NCBI GenBank assembly: GCA_049611805.1
Contig: JBMZAX010000022.1
Coordinates: 1-15,875, forward strand
DNA length: 15,875 bases
Direction: 5' to 3'
From: UBA7378 sp049611805
GTDB taxonomy: Bacteria; Pseudomonadota; Alphaproteobacteria; RS24
Under the pieces are notes generated by a model. The model made no database searches. It was not told the DNA's origin and worked only from the letters and a program-made list of their open reading frames with translations. How positions within the stretch are numbered: the stretch's first letter is position 1; the number at the start of each line of letters is the position of its first letter. A program made the position numbers and the translations under genes. This document shows positions 13,986-15,875 of this stretch, piece after piece.

Positions 13986-14849
13986 ATGCCGCGCTTTCTG
14001 GTTCTTGATGGATATGACAAGGCAGGCCGCGCCGCGCTTGATGCGGCCGGGGCCACACCCGCAGGCACATTATACCGCGATATGGTGCGCCGATATTTGC
14101 CGGAGGCGGAGGTCGATATTGCTCACCCCGCCGACCCGCAAAGCGGCATTGGCGATCTCGACAGCTATGACGCGATGTTGTGGACGGGCTCCAGCCTGAC
14201 AATTTTTCACGACGACCCCGCCGTCACCGCGCAAATCGAGCTGGCGCGCGAGGGCTTCCGGCGCGGTATCGCAGCTTTCGGTTCGTGCTGGGCGCTGCAA
14301 CTCGCCGCGGTCGCCGCAGGCGGCGCGTGTCATAAAAACCCGAACGGGCGCGAGTTTGGTCTGGCGCGCAAAATCACCCTTAATGAACCGGGTCGCGCGC
14401 ATCCGTTTTACGCCAAACGCCCGGCCCCCGTTTTCGACGCCTTCACCAGCCATTTTGACGCCGTGTCGCATCTGCCCGCCTGCGGTACGGTTCTGGCAAG
14501 CAACGCCATGACGGGCATTCAGGCCGCCGATATTCACCATGAAAGGGGCCGGTTTTTTGCCCTGCAATATCATCCGGAATTTGATTTCGGGGAAATCGCC
14601 GCGCTTGCGAAATTTCGCGGCGGCGGGCTGATCGATGACGGCTTCATGGCCGACACAATGGCGCTGGAAACATATATCGACCAATGCACGGGCCTGCATA
14701 ATGCGCCGGAGGCCACGCACTTGCGCTGGTCACTGGGCGCGGATGATGATGTGCTGGATGTTACCTGCCGCCACAATGAATTTATCAACTGGCTCGGCTG
14801 GCTGATATCGTCTCACTGGCTCAATGCGGCAATCGTGTCGGCAAAATAG
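13986..14849 (+). CDS. Class I (GuaA-like) glutamine amidotransferase domain protein
   Basis: The 287-residue product is a stand-alone class I glutamine amidotransferase. The nucleophile elbow FGSCWALQ gives Cys101, and YHPEF gives His196 and Glu198, completing the Cys-His-Glu triad. YDAMLWTGSS near 61-70 forms the usual oxyanion strand. The first 60 residues resemble the GuaA-type amidotransferase strand order. No synthetase domain follows, so it either passes ammonia to an unlinked partner or hydrolyses a gamma-glutamyl bond. The part after about 215 is less typical and includes a Trp-rich end. The gene begins 6 bases after tauD, so they are co-transcribed. Its last 37 bases overlap the converging minus-strand gene. 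Confidence 0.85.
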   Translation: MPRFLVLDGYDKAGRAALDAAGATPAGTLYRDMVRRYLPEAEVDIAHPADPQSGIGDLDSYDAMLWTGSSLTIFHDDPAVTAQIELAREGFRRGIAAFGSCWALQLAAVAAGGACHKNPNGREFGLARKITLNEPGRAHPFYAKRPAPVFDAFTSHFDAVSHLPACGTVLASNAMTGIQAADIHHERGRFFALQYHPEFDFGEIAALAKFRGGGLIDDGFMADTMALETYIDQCTGLHNAPEATHLRWSLGADDDVLDVTCRHNEFINWLGWLISSHWLNAAIVSAK

Positions 14850-15649
14850 CCGACACTTTCCATAATGGTTGGCGAGGGGCGCGAAAAATGCTTCGCGCCG
14901 TCCAGAATATGAATGTCCAAATCGGCAGGCAAATTTCCTATGGCGGCATTGGCCGTTTCAACCGACTGCCCGCAACAGGCCGCGACAATGAAATCGGCCC
15001 CGCAATCGCGCACCCTGTCCCATGAAACCTCGTGCGACGGCTCACCCGATTGCGCCAGAGCGGAGGTGCAGCCGATCCATGAAATAATATCGGGCACCCA
15101 GTGACCGGCGGCAAAGGGCGGGTCGAGCCAATCAAGAAACGCGATGCGATAATTATCCGAGGCAAAGCGGCCGCGACACGCCATCAGTGCCTCGGTCCAA
15201 CGCGCTTGCAGGCTTTCCGCCGCCGCCATTTGGCCGATGACCTGCCCGACCTGCTCGAAACAGACCGGAATATCGTTCAGGCGAAACGGTGCGAGTGTTA
15301 TCAGTTCGGGGGCGGTCGGCAGGGATTTCAGCGCGTCATCAACATCGCCCGACGGCACGGCGCACACATCGCAAAGGTCTTGGCTGATGACGATATCGGG
15401 TGCCAAAGCCTCCAGCCGCGCAATGTCCAGCTCGTAAAGCGGCCCGGTGCTGTTTTTCACCTGCGCGTCAATCTCACCGGCCGGTGCATTTTTGTCGATC
15501 AATGTGCTGGTCAAAACCGGCAAATGCGCCCAGTCGCCATCGCAACTGTGGCTGACGCCGACAAGCAAATCGCCCGCGCCCAAAGCGGCCATAATATCGG
15601 TGGCGCTTGGCAGTAATGAGACAACGCGTGGTCCGTCGGTGAGTGTCAT
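14813..15649 (-). CDS. Cobalamin/iron-type substrate-binding protein (BtuF-like) without signal peptide
   Basis: The 278-residue protein has the Peripla_BP_2 (BtuF/FhuD-type) fold signatures: RVVSLLPSATDI near the N-terminus, LVGVSHSCD at about 29-37, SQDLCDVCAV near 89-98 and GHWVPDIISWIGC later on. This combination is known in proteins annotated as cobalamin-binding or ABC-transporter substrate-binding protein. The first residues (MTLTDGPRVVSLL) are not a signal peptide, so it may act in the cytoplasm or be exported by another route. Several Cys pairs (CDVC, CC) are unusual for an exported protein. ATG 15649 is preferred over GTG 15655 by the AGG about 5 bases upstream. It lies 57 bases after the tgt stop; no permease or ATPase gene is in the window. 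Confidence 0.8.
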   Translation of the reverse strand: MTLTDGPRVVSLLPSATDIMAALGAGDLLVGVSHSCDGDWAHLPVLTSTLIDKNAPAGEIDAQVKNSTGPLYELDIARLEALAPDIVISQDLCDVCAVPSGDVDDALKSLPTAPELITLAPFRLNDIPVCFEQVGQVIGQMAAAESLQARWTEALMACRGRFASDNYRIAFLDWLDPPFAAGHWVPDIISWIGCTSALAQSGEPSHEVSWDRVRDCGADFIVAACCGQSVETANAAIGNLPADLDIHILDGAKHFSRPSPTIMESVGYFADTIAALSQ

Positions 15650-15706
15650 GGGCACCTGCTTGTTATTGTGTTTGTTCTGTTTTTAAAAATTACAAAGCGG
15701 GCCGGT

Positions 15707-15875
15707 TCAGTCAAGCGGAGACAGATCGCCTGCGGCCTGCGCGCGTTCAAAATCGTCGATAAATTCCGATATTTTTCCGGCCTCGATGGCCGCGCGAAGC
15801 CCGCCCATGAGTTGCTGGTAATAATGCAGATTGTTCCAAGACAGCAGCATCGGCCCCAGATATTCATTGCATTTG
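15707..15875 (-). CDS. tgt: Queuine tRNA-ribosyltransferase, C-terminal part
   Basis: The minus strand from the window edge to TGA (complement of 15707-15709) gives 55 residues. They match the end of bacterial tRNA-guanine transglycosylase: NEYLGPMLLSWNNLHYYQQL, then MGGLRAAIEAGKISEFIDDF, then AQAAGDLSPLD. Tgt exchanges guanine-34 for queuine or preQ1 in tRNAs with GUN anticodons. The N-terminal part, including the active-site Asp and zinc site, lies beyond the edge. A downstream substrate-binding protein starts 57 bases later on the same strand. Confidence 0.8.
   Translation of the reverse strand, partial: KCNEYLGPMLLSWNNLHYYQQLMGGLRAAIEAGKISEFIDDFERAQAAGDLSPLD

Noticed and set aside
15646..15867. 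Minus-strand open frame of 73 residues at the right end
   Set aside because: It lies in another frame of the tgt end. The tgt frame matches its family and ends at 15707.

Overview
The window looks like a chromosomal piece from an alphaproteobacterium, probably a free-living and perhaps marine one. The evidence is the mix of families (CaiB/BaiF CoA-transferase, SDR, TauD, hotdog thioesterase, OruR-type AraC regulator, PF10118 protein, single-subunit PurT), the moderate G+C content, GTG starts and the dense gene packing. This is a judgement from gene content; no phylogenetic marker was aligned. I find 18 protein genes, two of them cut by the window edges, and one tRNA-Lys. There is no integrase, transposase, CRISPR array or long repeat.

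Left part (1-6222). The end of an unrecognised membrane protein is followed by a clear intrinsic terminator. A two-gene minus-strand unit follows: a PF10118 protein that is called a 'metal-dependent hydrolase' but carries a ferritin-like E/ExxH/E/ExxH di-iron signature, and a small four-helix membrane protein resembling styrene-oxide isomerase (StyC) with a candidate haem ligand. Next come two paralogous membrane di-iron desaturase/hydroxylase genes, both on minus, with purT (formate-dependent GAR transformylase) on plus between them. An AraC/OruR-type regulator is divergent from the second desaturase and may control it.

Middle (6326-12612). An exported haloalkane-dehalogenase-like hydrolase and tRNA-Lys(UUU) precede a five-gene minus-strand set that reads like a catabolic pathway. 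In transcription order it is SDR dehydrogenase, CaiB/BaiF CoA-transferase, serine alpha/beta hydrolase, VOC (glyoxalase/extradiol-like) metalloenzyme and isocitrate-lyase/PEP-mutase-family lyase. The last four genes are 12 to 29 bases apart. The substrate cannot be read from sequence.

Right part (12710-15875). A plus-strand operon, divergent from the SDR, encodes a PaaI-like hotdog thioesterase, a TauD/TfdA dioxygenase and a class I glutamine amidotransferase. Its last gene overlaps tail-to-tail with a minus-strand gene for a cobalamin/iron-type substrate-binding protein without a signal peptide. That gene lies just downstream of the C-terminal end of tgt (queuine tRNA-ribosyltransferase).

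The best candidate for something new is the PF10118 plus StyC-like pair. A putative O2-activating di-iron protein and a putative epoxide isomerase in one operon would make an epoxidation and isomerisation module giving carbonyl products. The five-gene catabolic operon with its divergent TauD/thioesterase unit comes second. Both proposals are inferences.
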